A stretch of DNA of 64,000 bases from Oceanospirillum sp048270425 (GTDB lineage: Bacteria > Pseudomonadota > Gammaproteobacteria > Pseudomonadales > Halomonadaceae), in the NCBI GenBank assembly GCA_048270425.1, contig JBLWSY010000005.1, positions 134,646 to 198,645 of the forward strand. Reading direction: 5' to 3'. The notes beneath the pieces were generated by a model that saw nothing but the letters and a program-made list of their open reading frames with translations, made no database searches and was not told where the DNA came from. Position numbers and translations under genes: made by a program. Numbering within the stretch: position 1 is the first letter of the stretch; each line of letters opens with the position of its first letter. Positions 14,593 through 23,384 of this stretch are shown piece after piece.

Positions 14593-17166
14593 ATGCGTGT
14601 TGACCGTTTAACCGGAAAACTTCAGCAGGCGCTTGCTGATGCGCAATCCATGGCTGTGGGCCATGACCATAACTTACTGCAACCTGTTCACCTGATTCTG
14701 GCGATGCTGGAGCAGCGCGATGGCGCGATCCGTCCGATGATCACTCAGGCCGGTGGTGACTTTAATAAGCTGCGCAATGAGTTGCGCGAGCAGTTTGAAT
14801 CCCTGCCGGTGATCAATAACAGTGACGGCCAGATCATGATGTCTCCGGATCTGGGTTGCATTCTGAATCTGGCGGATAAAGAGTCCCAGCAGCGTAAAGA
14901 CTCCTATATCTCCAGTGAACTGGTGCTGCTGGCTGCGGCTCAGGACAAGGGCGATACCGGCAAGCTGATTCGTGGCTGCGGCCTGACCAAAGACTCTCTC
15001 TCTAAAGCGATCGATCAGGTGCGTGGAGGTCAAAGCGTGGATGATCCGAATACCGAAGAACTGCGCCAGTCACTGGATCGTTTTACCGTCGATCTGACTC
15101 AACGTGCGCTGGATGGCAAACTTGACCCTGTGATCGGCCGTGATGATGAGATCCGCCGTACTATTCAGGTTCTGCAGCGTCGTACCAAAAATAACCCTGT
15201 ACTGATCGGTGAGCCCGGTGTCGGTAAAACCGCCATCGTGGAAGGTCTGGCGCAGCGCATTATCAATGGCGAAGTGCCGGAAGGTCTGAAAAACAAAAAG
15301 GTGCTGTCGCTGGATATGGGCTCTCTGATCGCTGGTGCCAAATACCGTGGTGAGTTCGAAGAGCGCCTGAAAGCGGTACTGAACGAACTGGCGAAACAGG
15401 AAGGCCAGATCATCCTCTTTATCGACGAGCTGCACACCATGGTGGGCGCGGGTAAAGGTGAAGGCGCGATGGATGCGGGCAATATGCTTAAGCCTGCACT
15501 GGCCCGTGGTGAGCTGCACTGTGTGGGCGCAACCACGCTGGATGAATACCGCCAGTACATCGAAAAAGATGCCGCGCTGGAACGTCGTTTCCAGAAGGTG
15601 CAGGTGGATGAGCCGTCTGAAGAAGATACCATCGCTATTCTGCGTGGCCTGAAAGAGCGTTACGAGCTGCACCACGGTGTGGATATTACCGATGGCGCAC
15701 TGATTGCCGCCTCCAAGCTGTCCCAGCGTTATATCACCGACCGTCAGCTGCCGGATAAAGCGATCGACCTGATCGATGAAGCCGGTTCCCGTATCCGTAT
15801 GGAGATGGACTCCAAACCGGAAGAGATGGATCGTATGGATCGCCGCCTGATCCAGCTGAAGATCGAGCGTGAGGCACTGAAGAAAGAGAACGACGATGCC
15901 GCCCGTAAGCGTCTGGCCCATCTGGAAGGTGTGATTCAGGATCTGGAGCGTGAATACGCGGATCTGGACGAGATCTGGCGCAGTGAGAAATCTGCCGTAC
16001 AGGGCACTCAGCAGCTGAAAAGCGAGCTGGAACAGGCGCGTCTGGATCTGGAAGCGGCCCGCCGCGCCGGTGATCTGGCGAAAATGTCAGAGATTCAGTA
16101 CGGCATTATCCCGGATCTGGAACGCAGCATGGAGATGGCGTCTCAGGCGGAAGAGGTCGAGCATCAGCTGCTGCGTAACCGTGTCACCGAAGAAGAGATC
16201 GCAGAAGTAGTTTCCAAGTGGACCGGTATTCCGGTGAGCAAAATGCTGGAATCCGAGCGCGAGAAACTGCTGCGAATGGAAGAAGCCCTGCATGAGCGCG
16301 TGATCGGGCAGGAAGAAGCGGTGGGCGCGGTTGCTAACGCTGTGCGTCGTTCCCGTGCGGGTCTGGCTGATCCGAACCGGCCAAACGGTTCTTTCCTCTT
16401 CTTAGGCCCTACCGGTGTTGGTAAAACTGAGCTGTGTAAGTCACTGGCTAAGTTCCTGTTCGATACCGAAGAGGCCATGGTGCGCATCGATATGTCCGAG
16501 TTTATGGAGAAGCACTCCGTGGCCCGTCTGATCGGTGCGCCTCCGGGTTATGTCGGTTATGAAGAGGGCGGTTACCTGACGGAAACTGTGCGTCGTAAGC
16601 CTTACTCTGTTGTGCTGCTGGATGAGGTGGAAAAAGCCCATCCGGATGTGTTCAACATTCTGCTGCAGGTGCTGGAAGATGGCCGCCTGACCGATGGTCA
16701 GGGCCGTACCGTGGACTTCCGCAATACGGTTATCGTGATGACCTCTAACCTGGGTTCTGATGTGATTCAGGCCTACGGCGGCAAGGACGAGCAGTACGAT
16801 GAGATGAAGGACAAGGTGATGGAGGTTGTGGGTGGCCACTTCCGTCCGGAACTGATCAACCGTATCGACGAAGTGGTGGTGTTCCACAGCCTCGGTCGTG
16901 ATGCGGTGAAAGGAATCGCGCGGATTCAGCTGCAACGTCTGCAGCAGCGTCTGGATGAACGCGAGCTGACCATCGATCTGACAGAAGAGGCGCTGGAGCA
17001 GCTGGTAGAAGTCGGCTTTGATCCGGTTTACGGAGCCCGCCCACTGAAGCGCGCCCTGCAACGCTGGATCGAAAACCCACTGGCGCAGGAGATCCTCTCC
17101 GGCAAATTCGCCCCCGGCCATACCATCAATGTGGAAGTCCGCGACGGAGAGCTGGTGTTTGTTTGA
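14593..17166 (+). CDS. clpB: ATP-dependent disaggregase ClpB
   Basis: Hexameric AAA+ chaperone that, with DnaK, threads proteins out of aggregates after heat stress. Domain order: N-domain (1-145, MRVDRLTGKLQQALADAQSM), AAA-1 with Walker A GEPGVGKT and Walker B ILFIDELHTM, the coiled-coil M domain (about 405-530), AAA-2 with GPTGVGKT and VVLLDEVEKAHPDV, and the C-terminal D2 small domain (DPVYGARPLKRALQRWIENPLA). 857 residues, normal. Ribosome site AGGAATATCGAA. A sigma-32 promoter is visible upstream, and a terminator follows. Confidence 0.98.
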   Translation: MRVDRLTGKLQQALADAQSMAVGHDHNLLQPVHLILAMLEQRDGAIRPMITQAGGDFNKLRNELREQFESLPVINNSDGQIMMSPDLGCILNLADKESQQRKDSYISSELVLLAAAQDKGDTGKLIRGCGLTKDSLSKAIDQVRGGQSVDDPNTEELRQSLDRFTVDLTQRALDGKLDPVIGRDDEIRRTIQVLQRRTKNNPVLIGEPGVGKTAIVEGLAQRIINGEVPEGLKNKKVLSLDMGSLIAGAKYRGEFEERLKAVLNELAKQEGQIILFIDELHTMVGAGKGEGAMDAGNMLKPALARGELHCVGATTLDEYRQYIEKDAALERRFQKVQVDEPSEEDTIAILRGLKERYELHHGVDITDGALIAASKLSQRYITDRQLPDKAIDLIDEAGSRIRMEMDSKPEEMDRMDRRLIQLKIEREALKKENDDAARKRLAHLEGVIQDLEREYADLDEIWRSEKSAVQGTQQLKSELEQARLDLEAARRAGDLAKMSEIQYGIIPDLERSMEMASQAEEVEHQLLRNRVTEEEIAEVVSKWTGIPVSKMLESEREKLLRMEEALHERVIGQEEAVGAVANAVRRSRAGLADPNRPNGSFLFLGPTGVGKTELCKSLAKFLFDTEEAMVRIDMSEFMEKHSVARLIGAPPGYVGYEEGGYLTETVRRKPYSVVLLDEVEKAHPDVFNILLQVLEDGRLTDGQGRTVDFRNTVIVMTSNLGSDVIQAYGGKDEQYDEMKDKVMEVVGGHFRPELINRIDEVVVFHSLGRDAVKGIARIQLQRLQQRLDERELTIDLTEEALEQLVEVGFDPVYGARPLKRALQRWIENPLAQEILSGKFAPGHTINVEVRDGELVFV

Positions 17167-17196
17167 TCGGCCTGTTAGCTAAACATTAAAGCCTGA

Positions 17197-17236
17197 AAAT
17201 CCCCGCTGTTTGCAGACGTGAACAGCGGGGGTTTAT
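17197..17236. terminator. Bidirectional terminator between clpB and the HNH gene
   Basis: TCCCCGCTGTT against AACAGCGGGG (stem 17200-17230) with A-rich and T-rich flanks, between convergent genes. Confidence 0.8.
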
Positions 17237-17243
17237 GGTGTTT

Positions 17244-17951
17244 TTAAGACCTTTCTTTCGGACTATAGCCATTTTCTTCATCAAAGCATTCTTTATCTGT
17301 ACCTGAAAAAGCTTCGATAAAGCGCTGCAACATATCAGGATCATCTTGAAAAACGGTCATCCAGATACTCCAATAGGCATGGCCAGTTGCCGTTGTTGTA
17401 ATCTGTTCTCTCATTTCCGGGTGGTTACATCGCTGCAGGTTTTGCTTTGAACGCTTTGCAATGTCCCAGGTTTCCCGGCGGTTCTTCCACCGGCGATCTG
17501 ATGCTTTGGGATCGTTTGTAGGCTTTACATTTAGACCGGTTAGCTTGATGGTCTCAAGGGCTTTGTTTTTAGCAAAATCCGTTAAGTCGTCAGCAGGTGA
17601 AATCAGGCCGCCCTCAGAATATTTCAAAACTTTAAAAGTGTTGTCCTTATCCGGCCAAAAATAATCATCAAGATTGATCTCTTGATTGCCTTTTGTGGAA
17701 TTACAGTTAGTGCAAGCTAGTAAGAAATTATCCCAGTCAAGAAGACGTTCTTGGATTACGTTATCAGCTCCCTTGGGCTTTTTGGGTTTAACATGCTCAA
17801 CTGCTAAAGATGAGTCCAGATGCATTTCACAGTAGCTGCAAAACTCGCCTAAACGAGCAATCAGGTCTGAACGAGCATATGAATAGTCGTTAAATGTGAT
17901 AGGTAGTCCATTTTCATCCGTTGGCGTAGTGCCCTTATTTATGGGACGCAT
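17244..17951 (-). CDS. HNH endonuclease, PtuB-like (Septu-type defence)
   Basis: 235-residue HNH-type nuclease. The zinc-finger-like core reads FCSYCEMHLDSSLAVEHVKPKK, then WDNFLLACTNCNSTKGN: two Cys-x2-Cys pairs plus the EH catalytic motif, as in the family of HNH proteins found with Septu and some retrons. The start ATG (17951-17949) overlaps the stop of the upstream ATPase gene by one base (TGATG), so the two are co-translated. Together they match PtuA/PtuB, where the ATPase controls a DNA- or RNA-cutting HNH partner. Role in phage defence is inferred from pairing and motifs. Confidence 0.82.
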   Translation of the reverse strand: MRPINKGTTPTDENGLPITFNDYSYARSDLIARLGEFCSYCEMHLDSSLAVEHVKPKKPKGADNVIQERLLDWDNFLLACTNCNSTKGNQEINLDDYFWPDKDNTFKVLKYSEGGLISPADDLTDFAKNKALETIKLTGLNVKPTNDPKASDRRWKNRRETWDIAKRSKQNLQRCNHPEMREQITTTATGHAYWSIWMTVFQDDPDMLQRFIEAFSGTDKECFDEENGYSPKERS

Positions 17952-19276
17952 CAACTTTTCTCCGTGTTGCCCAAGCCTGTTGCTAAGCGCTCCATTTCGA
18001 GAAAGGCATGATAGGCAACGTTATCGCTGAAAGGGGATGATAATTCATCAAGCTGCTGTTTGAGCTTTTGTTTTTCCTCGCTGCTTGCTGCCTTAGACTG
18101 CTCAAGCAACGCATAATATTGCTTGGCAGTTTCGTACATGCGCTGATAAGCCTCGCTACGCTGAGGTACTGGAATACCCATTACATCTTCAGTGATATCC
18201 TCAATGGAGCGATGACTAAACTCATTGGCTGGGCCTGGAGCTGCAACTCCAGCTAAAGCGCTTTCTACAGTATTTACATCGCAGCTTTGGTTCAGATCAA
18301 TAACTTCTCCAGGGTCTAAAGATTGAAGAATAAATGGAGAGTGTGTTGTTGCTATAAATTGCAGATTTGGAAATACTTTCTGGAGGTCACGAACAACTTG
18401 TCTTTGCCATCTGGGATGTAAGTGCAAATCGATTTCATCAATCAAAACAACGCCATGCGTGTTTATCGCGGCCTGAGCTTCATGATGAGGATTGAGTCGA
18501 GAGGCTCGATGAGCTATATCTGCGACCATTGCTACCATATTACGATAGCCGTCACTCAGGTAGTTAAATGGTGTAAGCCCCAGTTCATTGATATCTAGCA
18601 TGATCTGGTCTTCTTCTGCGTCGTGATAGAACTTATTGGCCCCGGGAATACAGCCCAGTACTGCTGTTCTTACTGCTTGTAAAGCTGGAGATATATAGCC
18701 CTTTTGTAACTCTCCTAGGGAGAGTTTTTTAAACCACTTCTCAAAAGATTTGTGATCAGACTTTGGGTCAAGGCAGAATTTATATGCATCTAGCTGGGAG
18801 CCCGGTTTTTCTGTCTGTATCTTTCGATGGATATCCCACAATCGACCTGCACCGTAATATAGAAGCAGGGGCAGCTCACTGTTTCCGCCTTGACTGATTA
18901 AGTCACGGTCTTCCATTCCCTGTTGCACAAGTTCTTTAGACTGTCCGCCACGATCTCCTTTATCACGTCGCCAATGTAGTGCGCGCCCCCTAAATTGCGC
19001 TGAACAGGTCAAATAAACCTCGGCTTGTGGTTCTCGAAATATTTGAGTCCCTTTTTCAACACAGATAAAACGTACATCATCTGAGGAGATACCGCCGATA
19101 CCTGTTTGAATACCTGACTTTAGGAAGTAGGTATTCAGCATGATGGCTAGTGCATCTAGTATGCTGGTTTTTCCCGCACCATTAGCGCCAATAATGACAG
19201 TAAACTGTGTATGAAAGTTAAAACGTGCATGCTCATATTTTCTGAAGTTCCGTAGAACGATGTGATCAAGCTTCAC
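17951..19276 (-). CDS. AAA/ABC-type ATPase, PtuA-like (Septu-type defence)
   Basis: 441-residue ATPase of the RecF/SMC-related AAA_21/AAA_23 class. The N-terminus MKLDHIVLRNFRKYEHARFNF leads to Walker A GANGAGKTS; the signature-like LSDGYRNMVAMV precedes Walker B GVVLIDEIDLHLHP and the H-loop FIATTHSPF. The C-terminal 100 residues are helical (KQYYALLEQSKAASSEEKQKLKQQLDEL). Initiation is GTG at 19276, eight bases after GAGG. It is first in a two-gene operon with the HNH gene. Loss-of-replication-fork or nuclease accessory roles are also possible for such ATPases, but the HNH partner favours Septu. Confidence 0.82.
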   Translation of the reverse strand: MKLDHIVLRNFRKYEHARFNFHTQFTVIIGANGAGKTSILDALAIMLNTYFLKSGIQTGIGGISSDDVRFICVEKGTQIFREPQAEVYLTCSAQFRGRALHWRRDKGDRGGQSKELVQQGMEDRDLISQGGNSELPLLLYYGAGRLWDIHRKIQTEKPGSQLDAYKFCLDPKSDHKSFEKWFKKLSLGELQKGYISPALQAVRTAVLGCIPGANKFYHDAEEDQIMLDINELGLTPFNYLSDGYRNMVAMVADIAHRASRLNPHHEAQAAINTHGVVLIDEIDLHLHPRWQRQVVRDLQKVFPNLQFIATTHSPFILQSLDPGEVIDLNQSCDVNTVESALAGVAAPGPANEFSHRSIEDITEDVMGIPVPQRSEAYQRMYETAKQYYALLEQSKAASSEEKQKLKQQLDELSSPFSDNVAYHAFLEMERLATGLGNTEKS

Positions 19277-19346
19277 TGTTACAGCCTCTGTTTACATGAT
19301 TACCGTGCTTTGTCTGGCATCAATGATATTACAGACTAAGACATTA

Positions 19347-20699
19347 TTAGATAAAGCAATAGCTGCTCAAAGCTGCCATTTTTACCCCCCACCGCTCCGG
19401 CAGAAACTGCGCATAATAAAGCGGCATTACGATATGTGTTTGCTCGGTAATGGGGGAACCCTGTGTTCCGGTAAGTTTGATGGTTTTCTCAGGTGAGCAT
19501 TTCTCAATATAGGACTGCAGGGATTTCGCCCGTGTCCTTTTGCCGCTTTTCACTTCTATCGGGATAATCTTGCCTTCGTCATTACTGACAATAAACTCAA
19601 TCTCCGCCCGGGCATCGTTCCATGAAAACGTGGGATCAATGCCTATGGCCGCCAGCTCCTGCTGGACAAAGTTCTCCGCGATATAGCCTTTGTACTCATA
19701 GCTCTGTTGTTTGATCTCCCGATAACCGCTGCCCAGCATATGATTGAGCAGGCCGGTATCAAACAGAAACAGCTTAACCTTGTTGTCCTTTTTGTAAGCC
19801 GCCAGTGGCGACTTTGGCGTGCCTTCTATCGGGTAGTTTGCCAAGGCAAGGCGGCAGTTCTGCAGCCAGTGAATGGCGTTTTCAAAATCGTTGTAGCGGG
19901 ATTTACGCTCATGCACGTTTTTAAACTTAAAGCGTTTCACCGATTCATCCATTACCAGTGACAGCTGTGCCGGAATACTGTTAAACACCGACTCAATCAG
20001 AGTTGCGTCAACCTTGCCACTGTATTTACCAAAGTCCCTCTGATAACCCGCCACCAGATCGGCGTGGATCTGATTAATACGTTCAACCCGCTCTAAAATG
20101 CTCTGCTCTTTATGTTGAAACCAAACCGCCACCGCTTCCGGCATGCCGCCGGTAAAAAAATAGTCGGTCAGTTTATCCATCAGCTTGCTGTGTACCGCAG
20201 GTGAACTCATCTGCTGGTTAAAGGCTTTAAGCAGCGCGGGCTCGTCAGCGGCAGCCAGAAACTCACCAAACGTCAGTGGTCGCAGGTTGTATTGCTGCAC
20301 CTTGCCCACCGGAAAGGTGTTCAGCAGACCGATATTAGAACCACTGGCGGCAACGAAATACGTGGCGGCTTTCTCGGCAAAATACTTGAGGGAGGTGACT
20401 GCACGCTCACACTCACCAATTTCATCCAGAATCAGCAGGTCGGTTTGCGGGTTAAAGCTCTGACCACTGATCAGCTCAAGATTGAGCAAAACATCATCCG
20501 GATTAAGTGAGCTGGCAAAGGCCTCTTTGTAAGCAGGCGTTTCCAGAAAGTCGATACGCAGGGTATTGGCGAAGGTTTTGCCAAACAGCTCCTGCAGAAG
20601 AAAGGTTTTGCCGGTCTGGCGGGCACCATCAATCAGCAGGGGTTTGCGGGTTGTTTGGTTTTTCCACAACATCAAAGCATCAAGTAGGGTGCGCTGCAT
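19347..20699 (-). CDS. AAA ATPase with DUF4143 domain
   Basis: 450 residues. The N-terminal P-loop ATPase (AAA_14 class) has Walker A DGARQTGKTFLL and Walker B LLILDEIGECE. The middle includes the arginine-finger-like region RPLTFGEFL. The C-terminal DUF4143 domain carries a nuclease-like strand pattern (ARAEIEFIVSNDEGKIIPIEVKSGKRT, a PD-(D/E)xK-like E-x-K). Such proteins are common in bacteria and archaea, of unknown function. The start ATG is preceded by CAGGAG. Three phased palindromes lie 56-143 bases upstream, suggesting tight control. It follows the Septu-like operon on the same strand. Confidence 0.85.
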   Translation of the reverse strand: MQRTLLDALMLWKNQTTRKPLLIDGARQTGKTFLLQELFGKTFANTLRIDFLETPAYKEAFASSLNPDDVLLNLELISGQSFNPQTDLLILDEIGECERAVTSLKYFAEKAATYFVAASGSNIGLLNTFPVGKVQQYNLRPLTFGEFLAAADEPALLKAFNQQMSSPAVHSKLMDKLTDYFFTGGMPEAVAVWFQHKEQSILERVERINQIHADLVAGYQRDFGKYSGKVDATLIESVFNSIPAQLSLVMDESVKRFKFKNVHERKSRYNDFENAIHWLQNCRLALANYPIEGTPKSPLAAYKKDNKVKLFLFDTGLLNHMLGSGYREIKQQSYEYKGYIAENFVQQELAAIGIDPTFSWNDARAEIEFIVSNDEGKIIPIEVKSGKRTRAKSLQSYIEKCSPEKTIKLTGTQGSPITEQTHIVMPLYYAQFLPERWGVKMAALSSYCFI

Positions 20700-20754
20700 A
20701 CGGGGTAGCTCCTGCAGATCAAAGGATTCACTAAGCCCATTGTAGCAAGGGTCT

Positions 20755-20842
20755 ACACTTTTACGCGCATAAAAGTGCGGTTTTTTACATTTTTATGCGC
20801 ATGAAAATGTTTGGGTTAACACTTTTACGCGCGTAAAAGTGT
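20755..20842. promoter_or_regulatory. Three near-identical palindromes at exact 32-bp spacing
   Basis: Palindromes of 23-24 bp start at 20755, 20787 and 20819. The core of each is TTTTAYGCGCRT, flanked by ACACT/AGTGT-like ends; the third is a perfect palindrome and the middle one is an A/T variant (ACATT...AATGT). Spacers are 8 bp. A period of 32 bp is three helical turns, so bound dimers would face the same side. The array sits upstream of the DUF4143 ATPase gene and reads as operators. No regulator gene is adjacent. Confidence 0.8.
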
Positions 20843-20944
20843 GAAAAAAGGAGGTGCTCTCTTAATTAGCGCAGGTTTTGACCTGTCCTCGTCCAGTTAT
20901 CCGTTCCGAAATATCACTGATAAATACCCTCAATAAGTCCCTCT

Positions 20945-21047
20945 CAGAAGGGTCGCTTTGCGCCTATCTGAAGACTGAACTCGCGGGAACAATCTTCTGA
21001 AAATCCCAAACAAAATGTGCGGGTTCAGTGCGGCTAGTGGAATGATT
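20945..21047. repeat. Imperfect direct repeat, left copy
   Basis: Shares CGCCTAYCTGAAG (20961-20973) and, further on, AAAATGTGCGG and GAATGATT with the stretch at 22841-22927. The last two blocks are 28 bp apart in both copies; an indel of 12 bp separates the first block. The copies lie on either side of two orphan genes. Confidence 0.55.
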
Positions 21048-21719
21048 GTAATACCCAATAATCAGTTAGGGGCTTACAGCGTAACCCCAAACACCACGGT
21101 TAACTTTCTGGTCAGAGCCACAGCGGATAACCCGCCTCCGGCATCAGCCCAGTACGCCCTCGCAATGGCCGCACCGGGAACGGCTACCTCTATTGATAAC
21201 TTAAAAGTCTGGAACAATGAAAGGCTGAGTAAGCTGTTACTGCTGGCGAAGACTTCACCACCGGCAACATCCACCTCCGTGAAGGCGCATTCGAATATCA
21301 GTTTCTCGGGGTATCTGAAAGATGCAGACGGCAGCACGGTACCTTTCTCTCCAGTGAGAATTGATTTTTTTAGTAGGGCACAGCAAGAGAGCCGTTCATT
21401 TACAAGGCTTGTATCAGATGAAAATGGTTTTTTTAAAGGTTCATTAACATTGCCGGGGTGCATCAATCAGCAAGAACCAGCACTAAATGTGCATAACCGG
21501 GTTTACAGTGGGACTCCATCTAATCCGTCAATGTGGTGGAACATTTTTTATGATCTGGGGCATTTTGAGGTTTCTTTGGAAGATAAGAACGGCGTTATTA
21601 AATTAACCCCAGAGATTGATGGTAGCTTCTATCATATTTGCCAAGAAGAACTGGTGAAGATGTGTTTCTATGAAAAGAACTATGAAACAGGCGGTACAAA
21701 GCAGACTTGCCTGAAATAG
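21015..21719 (+). CDS. Hypothetical protein, possible gene remnant
   Basis: Up to 234 residues, not recognised. No signal peptide or membrane segment is seen. The middle (SNISFSGYLKDADGSTVPFSPVRIDFFSR...SDENGFFKGSLTLPG) has the strand-turn pattern of an immunoglobulin-like or carboxypeptidase-regulatory-like beta domain, usual in secreted proteins. The C-terminus has several cysteines (ICQEELVKMCFYEK, QTCLK). The first ATG has no clear ribosome site and lies within the repeat at 20945; M10 at 21042 is an alternative. This may be the tail of a larger secreted protein that lost its 5' end. Start uncertain. Confidence 0.45.
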   Translation: MCGFSAASGMIVIPNNQLGAYSVTPNTTVNFLVRATADNPPPASAQYALAMAAPGTATSIDNLKVWNNERLSKLLLLAKTSPPATSTSVKAHSNISFSGYLKDADGSTVPFSPVRIDFFSRAQQESRSFTRLVSDENGFFKGSLTLPGCINQQEPALNVHNRVYSGTPSNPSMWWNIFYDLGHFEVSLEDKNGVIKLTPEIDGSFYHICQEELVKMCFYEKNYETGGTKQTCLK

Positions 21720-21791
21720 TGGATAAATAAGTACCCCTCCAACCTAGAGAGCCCCCCTAGTAGCTGGACACCCAGCACTGGGGGGATACTT

Positions 21792-22613
21792 TTAGGCTTT
21801 TGTATTTAAGTAATTTTTGTTTTCTTCTTGATCGGAGTTAGCTGTGTAGGAAATATAGTGAGAAATTAAAGAGCCAAAGTTTCGATCTTCTATAACTTGG
21901 CCAAAGTCCCAGTCTTTTTTTGGTCGATCCACTGTTGGATATCCAAACAAATCCCTTTTCCGTGTATCACGAACTTCTTCAAGAGTTGGACGCCTTGGGT
22001 TCTCATCAAGGAAACCCTCTATAAAACCGTTTAGACTAAAGAAACCATCTTTCACGATATTTTCTTTGTTGTATTCCAACGAAGCTAATTCATTTGTATC
22101 AATTTCAAATTCAGCTGGATATTTAGCTATATTTACTGCCTTTGTCAGATCGGATAATGAATAATTAAGGTTTTTGGTGAGCTCTTCGTTATTCGATAAA
22201 GCCTCTTGAATCGCGTTGATCTGATTGCCTGTTACCGGGCCGCCATTTTGGGATCTGATGCCTGTAACTATGATATTGCCATCTTTTAATGCTACATCCA
22301 GATCTCTCAGGTCAAGATCAGGATTAAGGGCCATCTGTTGTTCTTTAAACGCTTCAAACCCCTGGTAGGCTTTTACCAAATGAATTCTTACGGACTGAAT
22401 AATATCATTATGATTCTTTAAATAAGCCTGTTCGCGCATGCCCTGAATTAACTGGTGAGCATCAAGTGTAGCCTGATCCGGTTTAGCCAACTTCTGCATC
22501 GTCTGAGCTGTATGCTCAGGTCCATTCTGTCTGGCAGGTGTACTGATGTTCTGTTTCAGGTTTGAATAGGCGGACTGGCCCATCGGCGGGGTATAACTGC
22601 CCTGTATTTTCAT
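21792..22613 (-). CDS. Hypothetical soluble protein, unknown function
   Basis: 273 residues starting MKIQGSYTPPMGQSAYSNL at ATG 22613, preceded by GGAG at seven bases. An in-frame extension to 22883 lacks a start context and was dropped. No signal peptide or membrane segment. The N-terminal 60 residues are Gln/Pro/Thr-rich and probably disordered; the rest is helical (HQLIQGMREQAYLKNHNDIIQSVRIHLVKAYQGFEAF). A segment DVALKDGNIIVTG resembles a short beta hairpin. I recognise no family. It faces the previous hypothetical gene tail to tail, and both are bracketed by direct repeats. Confidence 0.65.
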   Translation of the reverse strand: MKIQGSYTPPMGQSAYSNLKQNISTPARQNGPEHTAQTMQKLAKPDQATLDAHQLIQGMREQAYLKNHNDIIQSVRIHLVKAYQGFEAFKEQQMALNPDLDLRDLDVALKDGNIIVTGIRSQNGGPVTGNQINAIQEALSNNEELTKNLNYSLSDLTKAVNIAKYPAEFEIDTNELASLEYNKENIVKDGFFSLNGFIEGFLDENPRRPTLEEVRDTRKRDLFGYPTVDRPKKDWDFGQVIEDRNFGSLISHYISYTANSDQEENKNYLNTKA

Positions 22614-22840
22614 ATACTCGCTCCGTGAGTGTATTTTTCGGTTTGTCACTTGCTGCGATTCTGCAGCTCTAATGGTTATCGGCAGGGCTGCGGGAAAATT
22701 GAGTAAATACTCATATTTCTTCGGAAAGGATAATAAAAAGTGTGAAGTGGCTGAAAAGAACATTAATCGATGCTTGGAATTAGCCGTTTTGCGGCTGAAA
22801 AATAAGCAGGCAAATTCACCGAAAAACACGACCCTAAGTA

Positions 22841-22927
22841 AGGTCATTTCTCGCCTACCTGAAGGTTGCTCAATCCAGAACAAAACCTCAAAAAATGTGC
22901 GGTTGCACCAATCCTAATCGAATGATT
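22841..22927. repeat. Imperfect direct repeat, right copy
   Basis: Second copy of the repeat at 20945-21047: CGCCTACCTGAAG at 22852, AAAATGTGCGG at 22892 and GAATGATT at 22920. No transposase or integrase lies between the copies. Confidence 0.55.
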
Positions 22928-23052
22928 TTGCTGAAAAAGCCTGTTTTTGTTTTGCGCTGCACCAAAAAGGCCCATAACCGCCCTAACTCGCCCCATTGTT
23001 CTATTGACATCTTTAACCTGCTGTTAGAACCTAATTGTCCTTATTTTCCGGG

Positions 23053-23273
23053 CGTAGATACAGGGCGAACCCCGACCGTCTACGTGTAAGGGTAAACAGG
23101 CTTTATTTACCCACCGAAGGAATAGCAGGCCCAGGTTTACCCGCCAGGCCTGGCTGACGCCCCGACCCGCATTTACCCGTGCGAAGAAGAGTGCAGAACC
23201 TATCCGGTTCTATGTGCCAGGTAAGGCAGCCTAGTCATGAGCCTGCATGATCAGGAGCGCGCGCGTGGCTGCC
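23053..23273 (+). promoter_or_regulatory. Structured leader candidate upstream of ilvI
   Basis: The 770 bases before ilvI hold no convincing gene. This part can form several hairpins: CGTAGA/TCTACG (23053/23079), GGGTAAA (23090-23096) with any of three TTTACCC copies (23106, 23136, 23172), AGAACC/GGTTCT (23195-23211) and GGCAGCC/GGCTGCC (23225-23273). One strand facing three possible partners could switch structures. No leader peptide rich in Ile/Val/Leu was found, and no known riboswitch is recognised. Confidence 0.4.
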
Positions 23274-23384
23274 CTTATATCGATTCAGTCACATAGTCCG
23301 CACCTAATTGGAAAGCATTCTTTTAGCTCGATGTTCCCGACTGTCCAAAGATGACGGGGAACTCAAATTTGGGGGTTCACTACG

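Noticed and set aside
20755..20842. CRISPR array
   Set aside because: Only three repeats, 8-bp spacers and palindromic units; no cas genes nearby. Read as operators instead.
20945..22927. Integron attC sites flanking cassettes
   Set aside because: No GTTRRRY core or matching R'/R'' pair and no integrase gene.
23004..23009. TTGACA upstream of ilvI as promoter
   Set aside because: Only weak -10 candidates (TAGAAC at 15 bp) follow.
22895..23089. Possible 64-residue peptide in the ilvI leader
   Set aside because: No ribosome site, no Ile/Val/Leu run, and it overlaps the direct repeat.
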